A DNA stretch of 64,000 nt from Prochlorococcus sp. scB243_495L20. GTDB lineage: Bacteria; Cyanobacteriota; Cyanobacteriia; PCC-6307; Cyanobiaceae. The DNA lies in assembly GCA_000634215.1 (NCBI GenBank), contig JFLX01000004.1, positions 21,009 through 85,008 on the forward strand, given 5' to 3'. The notes beneath the pieces were generated by a model. The model was not told where the DNA came from. It did no database searches and was given only the letters and a program-made list of their open reading frames with translations. The stretch's first letter is position 1; each line of letters begins with the position of its first letter. Both the position numbers and the translations under genes were made by a program. Positions 26,424 to 36,331 of this stretch are shown here, one piece after another.

Positions 26424-26714
26424 TTATTGATCGAAAATTTTGTTGATTTCCGAAGCTAATGTTTGATCCAGATTCGTAATGCCTCCTAGATCATGTGTAT
26501 TTAATTTAATTATTACTTTTGCATAAACATTCTCCCAGTTAGGATGATGATTATATTTTTCACAGATTAAAGCAACCTTAGTCATAAAAGCAAAGGCTTC
26601 GATAAAATTAGAGAAGTTAAATTCTCTTTGGATTTGTTTAGATTTAATTTCCCAGCCAGGTATTTTGACAACTAATTCATTCAATTCTTCATCTTGCAAA
26701 ATGTAGGGTTCCAT
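26424..26714 (-). CDS. Pterin-4a-carbinolamine dehydratase
   Basis: A 96-residue PCD/DCoH protein that dehydrates 4a-hydroxytetrahydropterin. It matches the active-site pattern fully: E-KYN-HHP-NWENVY-AKVIIKLNT-H then D 9 residues later, from about residue 54 to 85. It is therefore a catalytically canonical member, unlike the PCD-like RuBisCO factor. Cyanobacteria use this with pterin recycling. It is in a minus-strand run: yjbQ, this gene, the COG0523 GTPase, the iron permease. Confidence 0.93.
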   Translation of the reverse strand: MEPYILQDEELNELVVKIPGWEIKSKQIQREFNFSNFIEAFAFMTKVALICEKYNHHPNWENVYAKVIIKLNTHDLGGITNLDQTLASEINKIFDQ

Positions 26715-26749
26715 AAATAAGAAATCTGACCTATTACATTATAGATATC

Positions 26750-27205
26750 TTAATTTTTCTCACCAATTATGTGTACATTAATGATTCTTTCCTTTTGATC
26801 AAATCGATGTTCCCATAAATAAACTGCTTGCCATGTGCCAAGCATAATTTTCCCGTCTTGAAAACTCAAAGATAAACAAGTGTTTGTTAGGGATGTTTTA
26901 ATATGTGCTGGCATATCGTCAGCCCCTTCTTGATAATGTTTGTAGGATATTTCTTCTCTATTTTTTGATAAGGTTAAGTAGGAATCATAGGGAACTATCG
27001 ATTGCATATACTTTTTTAGGTCCATCAGTACATTTGGATCTGCGTTCTCATTAATAGTTAAACTGCAACTTGTATGAAGTGAAGTTAAATTTAAAATTCC
27101 GGAATGAAAATTATTTTTTTCAACTAATAAATTTAAATCATATGTGATATCAATAAAACCCTCGCCATTGGTTATGAATTTTAATTTTGAAAATATTTGT
27201 TCCAT
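26750..27205 (-). CDS. YjbQ/UPF0047-family protein
   Basis: A 151-residue member of UPF0047 with the family features: NLTSLHTSCSLTINENADPN (about 39-58) with its conserved His and Asp/Asn, and GTWQAVYLWEHRFDQKER near the end (about 123-140). Some members have weak thiamine-phosphate synthase activity; the in vivo role is unknown. It begins the minus-strand metal/pterin group. Confidence 0.92.
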   Translation of the reverse strand: MEQIFSKLKFITNGEGFIDITYDLNLLVEKNNFHSGILNLTSLHTSCSLTINENADPNVLMDLKKYMQSIVPYDSYLTLSKNREEISYKHYQEGADDMPAHIKTSLTNTCLSLSFQDGKIMLGTWQAVYLWEHRFDQKERIINVHIIGEKN

Positions 27206-27313
27206 ATAAGTTAAAACTTAATTAATCAATATCCTATTATGGATAAAGATGCATGTTTTACTGCAGACATTAAAAATTTTATCTTAAGATAAATTTAATT
27301 TCTATTTAAATCT

Positions 27314-28819
27314 TTGGCTGAAACTCATTGGAATAAACTTGGTGCTTACCTTAAAGAAACACAAATATTAGGTTCAATCCAAAATACACTTTATTGGGAT
27401 CAGAATACTGGAATGCCAAAGAAAGGTGCTTCTTGGAGGTCTGAACAACTTACTTATATTGCAAAAGTATTGCATGAAAGAAATTCTTCCGAGGAATTTT
27501 CTAATTTAATAAAATCTGCTAAAAATGAACTAGCAGATATTGAACGAAATTCCGATAATCAACTTTTCATAAAAGATAAAGAAAGAAATATTAGTCTTTT
27601 ATTGAAGGGATTTAATAGAGAAAGAAATTTAGATCCTAAATTAGTTGAGTCTTTAGCAAAGGCAAAATCTAAAGGATATGAAAGCTGGCAAGAAGCTAAG
27701 GAAAAATCAGATTTTAAAATTTTTCTTCCTTTCTTTAAAGAATTAGTTAAATTGCGGATTGAAGAGGCAAAACAAATATCAGATCAATATTCACCATGGG
27801 AAACTTTAGCCCAACCCTTTGAGCCTGAATTAACTTTAAATTGGCTGAATAAAATGTTTCAGCCTTTGAAAGATAGTCTCCCAGAGTTGATTAGAGTAAT
27901 TAATAAATCTAAGAAATATCACTGGGATTTGGGTCCGGAATCTCAACATAATTTATGTTCTCAATTACTTGATGAGTTTGGGAGAGATAAAGATCTAGTT
28001 GTTGTTGGTAAATCTCCCCATCCTTTTTCGATTACGTTAGGGCCTAATGATTACAGGATTACGACAAGAATTGTTGAAGGTGAACCATTATCAAGTTTTT
28101 TAGCAACTGCGCATGAGTGGGGGCATTCTATTTATGAGCAGGGTTTGCCATCTCAAAGTCATCAATGGTTCGCTTGGCCTTTAGGTCAAGCAACCTCTAT
28201 GGGTATTCATGAAAGTCAATCTTTATTTTGGGAAAATAGAATAGTTAAATCAAAATCTTTTTCAAAAAGATTTTTTAACAAATTTGTTTCGGCTGGATGT
28301 TCGCTTAATAATTATTCAGAACTATGGAAATCGATAAATCATTTGGAAGCAGGATTAAATAGGGTTGAAGCGGATGAATTGACTTATGGCTTACACATAT
28401 TAATAAGAACCGAACTTGAAATAGATTTAATTGAAAGAGGTTTACCTGCTGAAGATATTCCAACAGAATGGAATAAAAGATATGACGAACTCCTAGGAAT
28501 TAAACCATCTAATGATTCAGAAGGTTGTCTTCAAGATGTTCATTGGAGTGAAGGGGCGTTTGGATATTTCCCCTCATATTTGTTAGGACATGTTATAAGT
28601 GCGCAAATATCTTCTCAAATGGAAAGTGACATAGGTTTGATTGACAACCTAATTGAAAATGGTGAATATCAAAAGATCATCTTATGGTTAAAAAATAATA
28701 TACATAAATATGGCAGATCAGTTAATTGTATGGAGTTGGTAAGAGCTGTAACCAATGAAGAACTATCGCCAAACTATTTTATTAATCATTTAAGGTCTAA
28801 AATAAATGATTTTTGCTGA
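27314..28819 (+). CDS. Thermostable carboxypeptidase 1 (M32 family)
   Basis: A 501-residue M32 metallocarboxypeptidase. Zn-binding HEWGH is at about residues 268-272 in LATAHEWGHSIYEQGLP, and the third ligand lies in the MGIHESQSLFWENR motif about 30 residues later. It uses a TTG start at 27314 (MAETHWNKLGAYLKETQIL-like), the only in-frame choice near the conserved N-terminus. It probably recycles peptides. It stands alone, divergent from yjbQ and followed by ppa after 63 bases. Confidence 0.93.
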   Translation: MAETHWNKLGAYLKETQILGSIQNTLYWDQNTGMPKKGASWRSEQLTYIAKVLHERNSSEEFSNLIKSAKNELADIERNSDNQLFIKDKERNISLLLKGFNRERNLDPKLVESLAKAKSKGYESWQEAKEKSDFKIFLPFFKELVKLRIEEAKQISDQYSPWETLAQPFEPELTLNWLNKMFQPLKDSLPELIRVINKSKKYHWDLGPESQHNLCSQLLDEFGRDKDLVVVGKSPHPFSITLGPNDYRITTRIVEGEPLSSFLATAHEWGHSIYEQGLPSQSHQWFAWPLGQATSMGIHESQSLFWENRIVKSKSFSKRFFNKFVSAGCSLNNYSELWKSINHLEAGLNRVEADELTYGLHILIRTELEIDLIERGLPAEDIPTEWNKRYDELLGIKPSNDSEGCLQDVHWSEGAFGYFPSYLLGHVISAQISSQMESDIGLIDNLIENGEYQKIILWLKNNIHKYGRSVNCMELVRAVTNEELSPNYFINHLRSKINDFC

Positions 28820-28846
28820 AACATTACTTTTAAAGAATTTGGTTAG

Positions 28847-28855
28847 GTGTGAGGA
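28847..28855 (+). promoter_or_regulatory. Candidate pairing site for the sRNA Yfr1 upstream of ppa
   Basis: GTGTGAGGA, 27 bases upstream of the ppa ATG, is the reverse complement of UCCUCACAC. As I recall, that sequence is the core of the ultraconserved unpaired motif of the cyanobacterial sRNA Yfr1, which pairs with target 5' untranslated regions. The nine-base match is seen directly; regulation is inference. Chance occurrence is possible. Confidence 0.3.
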
Positions 28856-28882
28856 TGTAAGATAAACAAAAATAATTTCTTG

Positions 28883-29470
28883 ATGGCAAATCTAAATCAG
28901 CCCCCAAGCAGGGTTACTCCAAATTTATTGCACATACTAAATGCTTTTACTGATAGCTCAAATACAATAATAAACACTATTGTTGAATTGAACTCTAATA
29001 CCATAAATAAATATGAATTAATTACAGAAACGGGCCATCTTAAACTTGATAGGGTAGGTTATTCATCACTTGCGTATCCTTTTGCTTATGGATGTATTCC
29101 AAGGACATGGGATGAAGATGGAGATCCGCTTGATGTAGAAATTGTTGGGGTGACTGAGCCATTGATACCCGGATCTATTGTGGAAGCAAGGATTATTGGG
29201 GTGATGAAATTTGATGATGGTGGAGAGGTCGATGATAAGGTAATAGCGGTTCTCGCAGATGATAAAAGAATGGATCATATCTCAAGTTATGAAGACCTTG
29301 GAGATCATTGGTTAAAAGAAACCAAGTATTATTGGGAGCACTACAAAGATCTAAAAAAACCAGGAACATGTACTGTCAATGGTTTTTTTGGGATAGAAGA
29401 AGCTGTTAAAGTGATTAAAGATTGTGAAAAGAGATACAAAAAAGAAATTGATCCAAAATTAGTAAATTAA
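28883..29470 (+). CDS. ppa: Soluble inorganic pyrophosphatase, catalytically complete
   Basis: Hydrolyses pyrophosphate from biosynthesis. The 195-residue family I enzyme keeps every active-site residue expected from the E. coli enzyme: E35, K43, E45, R57, Y69, the metal Asp triad D79-D81-D84 in DGDPLD, D112, D117, K119, and Y154-K155. A TTG three bases upstream (28880) is also in frame; the ATG is preferred. A second homologue at 44210 lacks two of these residues, so this one is likely the working enzyme. A small hairpin with T-run follows the stop. Confidence 0.95.
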   Translation: MANLNQPPSRVTPNLLHILNAFTDSSNTIINTIVELNSNTINKYELITETGHLKLDRVGYSSLAYPFAYGCIPRTWDEDGDPLDVEIVGVTEPLIPGSIVEARIIGVMKFDDGGEVDDKVIAVLADDKRMDHISSYEDLGDHWLKETKYYWEHYKDLKKPGTCTVNGFFGIEEAVKVIKDCEKRYKKEIDPKLVN

Positions 29471-29482
29471 CTAATTATTTTT
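29457..29482 (+). terminator. Terminator-like hairpin after ppa
   Basis: AATTAGT and ACTAATT (29457-29463, 29470-29476) form a 7-bp stem around AAATTA, followed by ATTTTT. It overlaps the ppa and hemC stop codons, so it fits plus-strand termination between convergent genes. Confidence 0.5.
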
Positions 29483-30425
29483 CTCTAAATTTTTCAAATA
29501 TTTCGCTTAGTATTTCTTCGGCACCTTGCTGCTTTAATTTTTTAGCTAGTTCTTTGCCTACTTCTTCGGGATCATTAATATTGCCAATATATTGATCTTT
29601 AATAAGCCTTTCTCCATCAAGAGATGCAACCATACCAGTAAGGCAAAGTTGTTCATTCTGAATTTTACTATTCACACCTATTGGTACTTGGCATCCACCT
29701 TCAAGCTCCCTTAAAAAAGCCCTTTCTGCTAGACATCTTTGACTGGTGGGCTTATCTTCTAAGATATTTATAATTTCTAAAACTTTTTTATCATCAGATT
29801 TACATTCAATGCCTAGTGCTCCTTGGCCAACGGCATGAAGCGAAACTTCACTTGGGATAATCTGATGAATTCTTGATTCAAAGCCTAATCTCTTTAAACC
29901 AGCGGCAGCAAGAATTATACAATCAAATTCTCCTGCATCTAATTTTTCAATTCTTGTAATAACATTTCCCCTGATATCTTTGAAAACAAGATGTGGGTAC
30001 TTATTTCTTAATTGTGCAAGTCTTCTTAGGGAGCTTGTTCCAACAATCGAACCTTCAGGTAAGTTTTCTAATTTATAACAGTCATTTTTTTTGTTTACTA
30101 CTAAAGCATCTGCAGGATCCTCTCTTTTTGTAATGCATCCTAATTTAAGGCCATAAGGCAAATTGGTTGGTAAATCTTTTAGAGAATGTACTGCTATATC
30201 TGCATGGCCTACGAGCATTTGTGCTTCAAGTTCTTTTGTAAATAAGCCTTTATCGCCTATTTTTGCTAAGGCTACATCAAGGATTTTGTCACCTTGAGTT
30301 GCCATAGCTTCTATAGATACTTCTAAATTGGGAATATTCCTTTCTAGTTGATCTTTAACCCATAAAGTTTGAACCATTGCTAGCTTACTTCTTCTACTAG
30401 CTATTTTTAGCTTAAAATTAGTCAT
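29475..30425 (-). CDS. hemC: Porphobilinogen deaminase (hydroxymethylbilane synthase)
   Basis: Polymerises four porphobilinogen units into hydroxymethylbilane, in the common tetrapyrrole pathway. The 316-residue protein begins [20 protein letters not shown] and has [23 protein letters not shown], and the cofactor-binding Cys in [11 protein letters not shown]. The length is standard. It is convergent with ppa and lies 97 bases downstream of the principal sigma factor gene. Confidence 0.97.
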   Translation of the reverse strand: MTNFKLKIASRRSKLAMVQTLWVKDQLERNIPNLEVSIEAMATQGDKILDVALAKIGDKGLFTKELEAQMLVGHADIAVHSLKDLPTNLPYGLKLGCITKREDPADALVVNKKNDCYKLENLPEGSIVGTSSLRRLAQLRNKYPHLVFKDIRGNVITRIEKLDAGEFDCIILAAAGLKRLGFESRIHQIIPSEVSLHAVGQGALGIECKSDDKKVLEIINILEDKPTSQRCLAERAFLRELEGGCQVPIGVNSKIQNEQLCLTGMVASLDGERLIKDQYIGNINDPEEVGKELAKKLKQQGAEEILSEIFEKFREK

Positions 30426-30522
30426 TAAATATTATTTTGAGTTTGAATTAAAAATTAAGTCGAATTTATTTTAAGCTATTATTTTGCCAGTTTTTAAAGC
30501 TAATTATTATACTTAACTTTTT

Positions 30523-31704
30523 TTATTTTATATATTCTTTTAAAACCCCATTTCGATTTGGATGTCTAAGTTTTCTTAGGGCTTTTGCCTCTATTTGTCT
30601 AATTCTTTCTCTCGTCACATCAAAAATCTGGCCAATTTCTTCAAGAGTTTTCATTCTTCCATCATCAATTCCATATCTCAATCTGAGAACATCTCTTTCT
30701 CTTGGACTAAGAGTGGCTAATACTCCTTCCAAATCTTCTCTTAGTAAAGTTTTAGAAACGTCTTGCTCTGGATTTTCTATATCAGCCTCTATAAAGTCTC
30801 CTAGTCTTGAATCTTCTTCTTTCCCTATTGGAGTTTCTAAAGAAATAGGAAGTTGCGCACTTTTAGCTATAAATCTTAATTTTTCGATTGTCATTTCCAT
30901 ACTCTCAGCGATTTCTTCTTCACTAGGTTTCCTGCCAAATTCTTGGCTAAGAACTTTTGTGGTTTTTTTAATTCTGGATATTGTCTCGTATAAGTGAACT
31001 GGCAATCTAATAGTTCTACTTTGATCCGCAATTGCTCTTGTAATGGCTTGGCGAATCCACCAAGTTGCATATGTAGAGAACTTATAACCTTTTTCATGGT
31101 CGAATTTTTCCGCTGCCCTAATTAGACCCAAACTTCCTTCTTGGATTAAATCTTGAAATGATAAACCTCGGTTCATATATTTTTTAGCAATGGAAACAAC
31201 TAATCTTAAATTTGATTGAACCATTTTTTCTTTAGCTCTCCGCCCTAAGAGAAGTCTTCTTCTAAATTTGGGAAGAGGCATATCTATTAACTCGGCCCAT
31301 TCTCTTACAGATGGGAAATGTCCTTTTTCTGACTCATATTGAGTTGCTAGCTCTTCTAATTGGAGTAAGTCAGCAATTTTTCTTGCAAGCTCAATTTCTT
31401 CATCTGGTCTTAAAAGTCTAATTCTTCCAATTTCTTGGAGATAAACTCTTATTGAATCTTCAGTGTAAATCCCTTTTGGTCCAAGTTTTACATTCCCGAG
31501 CCCTTTATCTTCTTCAGAATCACTAAATTCATTATTGTTATTTTCAATATTGCTTTCGTTTAACTCAGCAGATGTCTGTAAAGTTTGATTATTTTTATTG
31601 CTATCTCCTTCAACTACTGTTTCTAAATTTGTATTCATTTTTTTATTGATCTTTTTTTTTGAACTAGGCTTGGAATTCTTTGATTCTGCTGCGACTGGAC
31701 ACAT
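30523..31704 (-). CDS. rpoD: Principal RNA polymerase sigma factor (group 1)
   Basis: The primary sigma-70 factor. The 393-residue protein has a low-complexity start (about 1-75), region 1.2 ([16 protein letters not shown], about 80-115), the very conserved region 2 ([20 protein letters not shown], about 215-234), and region 4 helix-turn-helix ([20 protein letters not shown]). The short N-terminus without an E. coli-like 1.1 domain is normal for cyanobacteria. The ATG has an AGGAG six bases upstream, a strong Shine-Dalgarno that is rare in this genome. Its upstream gap holds the structured-RNA candidate. Confidence 0.97.
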   Translation of the reverse strand: MCPVAAESKNSKPSSKKKINKKMNTNLETVVEGDSNKNNQTLQTSAELNESNIENNNNEFSDSEEDKGLGNVKLGPKGIYTEDSIRVYLQEIGRIRLLRPDEEIELARKIADLLQLEELATQYESEKGHFPSVREWAELIDMPLPKFRRRLLLGRRAKEKMVQSNLRLVVSIAKKYMNRGLSFQDLIQEGSLGLIRAAEKFDHEKGYKFSTYATWWIRQAITRAIADQSRTIRLPVHLYETISRIKKTTKVLSQEFGRKPSEEEIAESMEMTIEKLRFIAKSAQLPISLETPIGKEEDSRLGDFIEADIENPEQDVSKTLLREDLEGVLATLSPRERDVLRLRYGIDDGRMKTLEEIGQIFDVTRERIRQIEAKALRKLRHPNRNGVLKEYIK

Positions 31705-31863
31705 AATTTACTCCTTTCTACGGTGAATTTAACTAGATAAAATTTTATTTAGGGCTAATTTGAACATTTAGTAGTAAAGTCCCCTTAATGTTTAAAAAAC
31801 TTTTTTACAAAATGAGAATAAGAAAAGTTTTCTAAATTGTTGAAAAATTTAAATAGTGCTATA

Positions 31864-32044
31864 GATTACCTAAAGTAAAAAGTCTTGGGATTTCTCAGAC
31901 AGGCAGATCATTTTTGAATTTTCAGTCAATGATCAGAGCTTCATGTCTCCCTTAAGAGCAGGATACTTACAATGTGCAAAAAACACTTTGTGGAATGTTC
32001 AACAATCCAATACTAAGAAAAAGTTTTGAAGCCGGCAAGTAATC
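31864..32044 (+). ncRNA. Structured-RNA candidate between rpoD and priA (possible 6S RNA)
   Basis: The 321-base gap between divergent rpoD and priA contains nested inverted repeats over about 180 bases. These are GATTAC/GTAATC (31864-69 and 32039-44), AGT/ACT plus TTGGGATT/AATCCAA (31881-92 and 32004-14), AGACA/TGTCT (31897-901 and 31944-48), and GATCATT/AATGATC (31906-12 and 31928-34). The size and one long closed structure fit 6S RNA, and I recall that Prochlorococcus has a 6S homologue (Yfr7), though not its location with certainty. The 3' end overlaps the priA start. The remaining 150 bases of the gap look like promoter sequence. Structure seen; identity inferred. Confidence 0.4.
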
Positions 32045-34302
32045 AGTTATTAAATATCTCCTATAAATTGGAAATTTTGCTTGATATAGGTAGTAGTAAT
32101 GAAAGCTTTTACTATTTAGATGGAAATAATCTTGGGGCAGAAGTTGGAGATATTGTAAGTGTGAGACTAAGGGGGAGATTATTGAATGGGTTGGTGATCT
32201 CCAAAAAAGACTTTTCGACAATCAATAATGATGAATCAAATATTATTGGAGGAAAAAGCATAAGATATTTGTTTGTTGAAAGTATTTTGCAGAAAAAAAT
32301 AATTGATGAATCTTGGAGAGAATTGATAGACTCCCTAGCCTCTTTTTATATGGTTAGTAATTTAAAAATGTTTAAAACTGCATTTCCTCCTGGCTGGATT
32401 GGTAAATATAAAAATTTCTCTAAAGGTTTAAAAGATCAAATATGGATTGAAACTAAAAAAGAATTTGAAACTAAGAAAAATGGATTAACCAAAAAAGAAT
32501 TTTTTTTAATGGATACTTTATCTAAAAAAGGTAATTGGCAAAGTGAATTAATAAAGTCTGGTTTTAATAACACACTAATCAACTCAATGGTCAGTAAAAA
32601 TTATCTTGCTAAATCTAAAAGAAAAAAAAATATAAATAGTAAATTAAATTCCTTTGTAAAAGATCATATCGCAACGAAAAAACCAAATCTTACAAATGAG
32701 CAAAAAATTGCATTTCAAAAATTTCAAACAATGAAACCAGGAGATGCATTACTTCTTTGGGGCGAAACAGGTTCAGGTAAAACAGAAGTATATATGAGAA
32801 TTGCTGAAGATCAATTTCTTAAGAAAAAAAGTTGTTTGATACTAGCCCCAGAAATTGGATTAATTCCTCAACTTATTGATAGGTTTAGTAGGCGATTTAA
32901 TAATGTCGTTTACGAATATCATAGTAATTGTTCTCCCGATCATAGAACTTTAGTTTGGAAGAAAATTATTAATACTAATGAACCTTTGATGGTAATAGGG
33001 ACAAGGTCGGCAGTTTTTCTTCCAATCAGAAATCTTGGATTAATAATAATGGATGAAGAACATGATGTTTCTTATAAGCAAGATAGTCCTATGCCTTGCT
33101 ATGACGCGAGAGAGATTGCTATTGAAATAGTAAAAAGGAATTCTGCAAAGTTAATTTTTGGGAGTGCAACCCCATCAATGAAGACTTGGAAAAAGTGTAT
33201 TTTTGAAAGGAATTTTAAATTGGTAAGAATGATTCAAAGGATATCCAGTAATGAGGCTCCTGAAATAAAAATTATTGATATGCGGGATGAGTTCAAGAAG
33301 GGAAATATGAAAATTTTTTCCAATGAATTATTACAATTGCTTCCTCAACTACGCTTAAAAAAAGAGCAAGCAATAATTTTGATCCCTAGGAGGGGGCATA
33401 GTGGATTTTTAAGTTGTAGAAATTGCGGATATTTAATAAATTGCCCCAACTGCGACGTTCCTTTATCAGTTCATCTCGGATCACAAGGGAAAAAATGGTT
33501 AAGATGTCATTGGTGTGATCATAAATCAAGATTGATCAATCGTTGCCCAGATTGTCATTCAACTGCTTTCAAACCTTTTGGAGTTGGTACGCAAAGGGTA
33601 ATAGAGTTTTTAAATGAAGAATTTCCTGACTTAAGAGTTCTTCGCTTTGATAGAGATACAACTTCAGGAAAGGATGGTCATAGAGATATTCTTTCAAAGT
33701 TTTCTAAAGGTGATGCTGATATTCTTGTCGGTACTCAGATGTTGGCAAAAGGTATTGACATCCCCAATATTACTCTTTCAGTAGTTATTGCCGCAGATGG
33801 TTTGCTTCATCGCCCAGATATTTCAGCAGAAGAAAAATCATTACAATTATTTTTGCAAGTAGCAGGAAGGGCCGGCAGGGCACAAAAAAAAGGGAAAGTA
33901 ATTTTTCAAACATATAAACCTAACCACCCGGTGATTTCTTATCTTCAAAAAAGAGATTATGAAAGATTCTTAATTGAAAACTCGAGGTTGAAAAAGGATG
34001 CTAATTTATTTCCATTTTGCACAATTTGCCTACTTAAATTATCAGGTGAAAATTATGAATTAACTGAGTCAATTGCAAAAAAATTAGCAAAATATCTACT
34101 CAGTTTTTGTGAGAAAAAGAACTGGAAATTAATAGGTCCTGCCCCTAGTTTAATAGCTAAAGTCGGTAAAAAATTTAGATGGCAGATATTAATACATGGC
34201 CCTGAAGGAACAAAGATACCTTTACCTGATAGATCAATATTATGGAAACTTATTCCAAAAAATGTTTTTTTAACAATAGATGTTAATCCAGCAGAGTTGT
34301 AA
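32026..34302 (+). CDS. priA: Primosomal protein N' (replication restart helicase)
   Basis: PriA restarts stalled replication forks. The 758-residue protein has a 3'-DNA-binding N-terminal part, Walker A GETGSGKTEVYM (about 246-257), the DEEH box (about 343), a zinc-binding cysteine region (about 464-512: CRNCGYLINCPNC, RCHWC, RCPDCHS), and helicase motifs through QVAGRAGRAQKKG. The TTG start at 32026 is the earliest; later in-frame starts exist, so the N-terminus is uncertain. The end meets the convergent DUF3153-like gene. Confidence 0.95.
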   Translation: MKPASNQLLNISYKLEILLDIGSSNESFYYLDGNNLGAEVGDIVSVRLRGRLLNGLVISKKDFSTINNDESNIIGGKSIRYLFVESILQKKIIDESWRELIDSLASFYMVSNLKMFKTAFPPGWIGKYKNFSKGLKDQIWIETKKEFETKKNGLTKKEFFLMDTLSKKGNWQSELIKSGFNNTLINSMVSKNYLAKSKRKKNINSKLNSFVKDHIATKKPNLTNEQKIAFQKFQTMKPGDALLLWGETGSGKTEVYMRIAEDQFLKKKSCLILAPEIGLIPQLIDRFSRRFNNVVYEYHSNCSPDHRTLVWKKIINTNEPLMVIGTRSAVFLPIRNLGLIIMDEEHDVSYKQDSPMPCYDAREIAIEIVKRNSAKLIFGSATPSMKTWKKCIFERNFKLVRMIQRISSNEAPEIKIIDMRDEFKKGNMKIFSNELLQLLPQLRLKKEQAIILIPRRGHSGFLSCRNCGYLINCPNCDVPLSVHLGSQGKKWLRCHWCDHKSRLINRCPDCHSTAFKPFGVGTQRVIEFLNEEFPDLRVLRFDRDTTSGKDGHRDILSKFSKGDADILVGTQMLAKGIDIPNITLSVVIAADGLLHRPDISAEEKSLQLFLQVAGRAGRAQKKGKVIFQTYKPNHPVISYLQKRDYERFLIENSRLKKDANLFPFCTICLLKLSGENYELTESIAKKLAKYLLSFCEKKNWKLIGPAPSLIAKVGKKFRWQILIHGPEGTKIPLPDRSILWKLIPKNVFLTIDVNPAEL

Positions 34303-35412
34303 TTACTTTGATGGAAGTTGAGGTAAATCTGAACCTAATTTAAATCTATAGAATCTTAATAAATAAGCCAATATTATAATTATTAAAATAATAGATATCC
34401 CAATCAAGAGTTTGTTGAGGCTCCAGAAAGAAAATTCAAGACTATTTATCCGCCCTTGATTTAAATCCCAAATTATTAGATTTTTTGTGATTTCTAAATT
34501 TGAATTATTTTTATCGATAAGGATAGCTTTATTAGGGTGAATAATTTTGAAAATGATTTCTAAATTATCAATGCCTTTAATAGAATTCAGATCCAAATCT
34601 ATCCTGTAAAAGTATTTTTTAAAAAAAATAAAGTTTTTTTGAGTAGTATTAATTTCCATATTTGTTGATTCTCCCGCTAACTCTCCAGCAGTATTTTGGG
34701 TGATTTTAAGAACTTGCTTTGTATCCTCTAAATTGAGATTTTTATGTTTTAAAGAAAAGGTTGATTCGTCTTGTTCAATTTCTGCGTCAGGAAAAATATC
34801 TTTCATCTTCTCTTCAAATTTTAATTGCCAAGGAAATTTCTTTATGTATTTACTCTCTATCGCTAAATTATTAGTTATTGAGTCAAGTTCACTAAGATCA
34901 AGGGTATCCTCAATTTTTACGCAGCCACTTAAAAGTGGAATTAATAATAATAGTATTAAAAAAATGATCAGTGAAAAGCCTTTCTGAAAGGGTTTTGTTT
35001 CACCAGTTGGGGTCTCAGTTACATTAATAAATTTTTTTTTCTTCAATACTTCTCTTTTTTTACGCAGTGAGTTAAGAGATTTTTTATTTAGTGATGGGTC
35101 GCTTTCAAGCTGTAAGTTCCAATTTTCTGGCTTTTTAATGTCAGGAGAGTCTATAACTTCCATCAAATATTTTGCATTTTCTCTCGTCTTATTATCGTAA
35201 GATTTTAGAAGTTCTTTACAAAACCTTTTAGCATCCTCCCTTTTATTGATACCACATAGAGCAGTAATTAAGATTGTTCTTAAATTTACTCCCTCTTTGC
35301 TTGATAAAGGAAATGATTCGATTATGGGTAAAAGAAATTCAATGCAATAATGATACTCACCTTTAGCTAAAGCAAGTTCTACTTTTTCTAAAACTTGCTC
35401 ATAAGTTTTCAT
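34303..35412 (-). CDS. DUF3153-like membrane protein with TPR-like N-terminus
   Basis: A 369-residue protein in two parts. The first, about 1-125, is helical with a TPR-like repeat (YEQVLEKVELALAKGEYHYC) as in a cyanobacterial conserved family. After a basic linker and a membrane helix (about 145-165) comes a DUF3153-like domain (IEDTLDLSELDSITNNLAIE and on), ending in another membrane helix (about 335-355). It may be a fusion of two families or a single family spanning both. The function is unknown. It follows argB by 3 bases. Confidence 0.75.
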   Translation of the reverse strand: MKTYEQVLEKVELALAKGEYHYCIEFLLPIIESFPLSSKEGVNLRTILITALCGINKREDAKRFCKELLKSYDNKTRENAKYLMEVIDSPDIKKPENWNLQLESDPSLNKKSLNSLRKKREVLKKKKFINVTETPTGETKPFQKGFSLIIFLILLLLIPLLSGCVKIEDTLDLSELDSITNNLAIESKYIKKFPWQLKFEEKMKDIFPDAEIEQDESTFSLKHKNLNLEDTKQVLKITQNTAGELAGESTNMEINTTQKNFIFFKKYFYRIDLDLNSIKGIDNLEIIFKIIHPNKAILIDKNNSNLEITKNLIIWDLNQGRINSLEFSFWSLNKLLIGISIILIIIILAYLLRFYRFKLGSDLPQLPSK

Positions 35413-35415
35413 GGG

Positions 35416-36267
35416 TTAGGCGACTATCATTGTACCTATTCCGGAATTTGTAAAAATCTCAAGAAGTAATGAATGTTCTATTCTTCCATCAATTATGTGG
35501 GCTGCTTTGACTCCTTGGGCTAAAGCTCTTATACAGCATTCTGTCTTTGGAATCATACCTTCAGTCACAATTTTTTTATCAATAAAATCCCTTGCCTCTT
35601 TGAGATTAGTTTTTTCAACAAGACTATTTTTGTTATCTTTTTCTTTGAAAATCCCTTGAGTATCAGTAAGAAGAATAAGTTTTTCTGCATTTATCGCAGC
35701 AGCAATTTCTCCAGCGACAAAATCTGCATTAATGTTATGGGAAATACCCTCCAAGGTTGATCCAATGCTAGAAATAATTGGGATGTATCCTTGAGAAATA
35801 AGAGGATCTAATATTTCAGGATTGATTTTTGTAACCTCTCCCACTAACCCATGGCTACCATCTCCTAGTTCTCTAGATTGAATTAAGTTGCCATCAAGAC
35901 CTGATATTCCCACAGCTAAGGATCCAGTTTTATTAATCCCTTTTACAATTTGTTTGTTAACTCTACCCATTAGAACCATCTCGACAATTTCCATTGTTTT
36001 TTGATCAGTTATTCTTAATCCATTTTCGAATTTAGGAGATATTTCTAATTTCTTTAACCAATTATTAATCTCTGGTCCACCTCCATGAATTACTATCGGA
36101 CAAACCCCAACGGTTGATAAAAGTGCAATGTCTCTAAAAAAAGCATTTTTTAAATTTTCATTCTCCATAACTGAACCACCATACTTGATAACAATTTTTC
36201 TACCTGAGAAACTTTGTATATATGGAAGTGCTTCGCTTAATATTAATACTCTTTGAGAATCATTCAT
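35416..36267 (-). CDS. argB: Acetylglutamate kinase
   Basis: Phosphorylates N-acetylglutamate, the regulated step of arginine synthesis; in cyanobacteria it is controlled by PII (GlnB). The 283-residue protein has [23 protein letters not shown], and the ATP-binding [20 protein letters not shown] region. A long N-terminus and C-terminus of the arginine-sensitive type are present. The downstream DUF3153-like gene starts 3 bases after it. Confidence 0.97.
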   Translation of the reverse strand: MNDSQRVLILSEALPYIQSFSGRKIVIKYGGSVMENENLKNAFFRDIALLSTVGVCPIVIHGGGPEINNWLKKLEISPKFENGLRITDQKTMEIVEMVLMGRVNKQIVKGINKTGSLAVGISGLDGNLIQSRELGDGSHGLVGEVTKINPEILDPLISQGYIPIISSIGSTLEGISHNINADFVAGEIAAAINAEKLILLTDTQGIFKEKDNKNSLVEKTNLKEARDFIDKKIVTEGMIPKTECCIRALAQGVKAAHIIDGRIEHSLLLEIFTNSGIGTMIVA

Positions 36268-36331
36268 TACTAAAATTCATTAAAACTTGATTGAATTGAG
36301 AAATTAGGTTTTTACAAATATATCCTTATAT

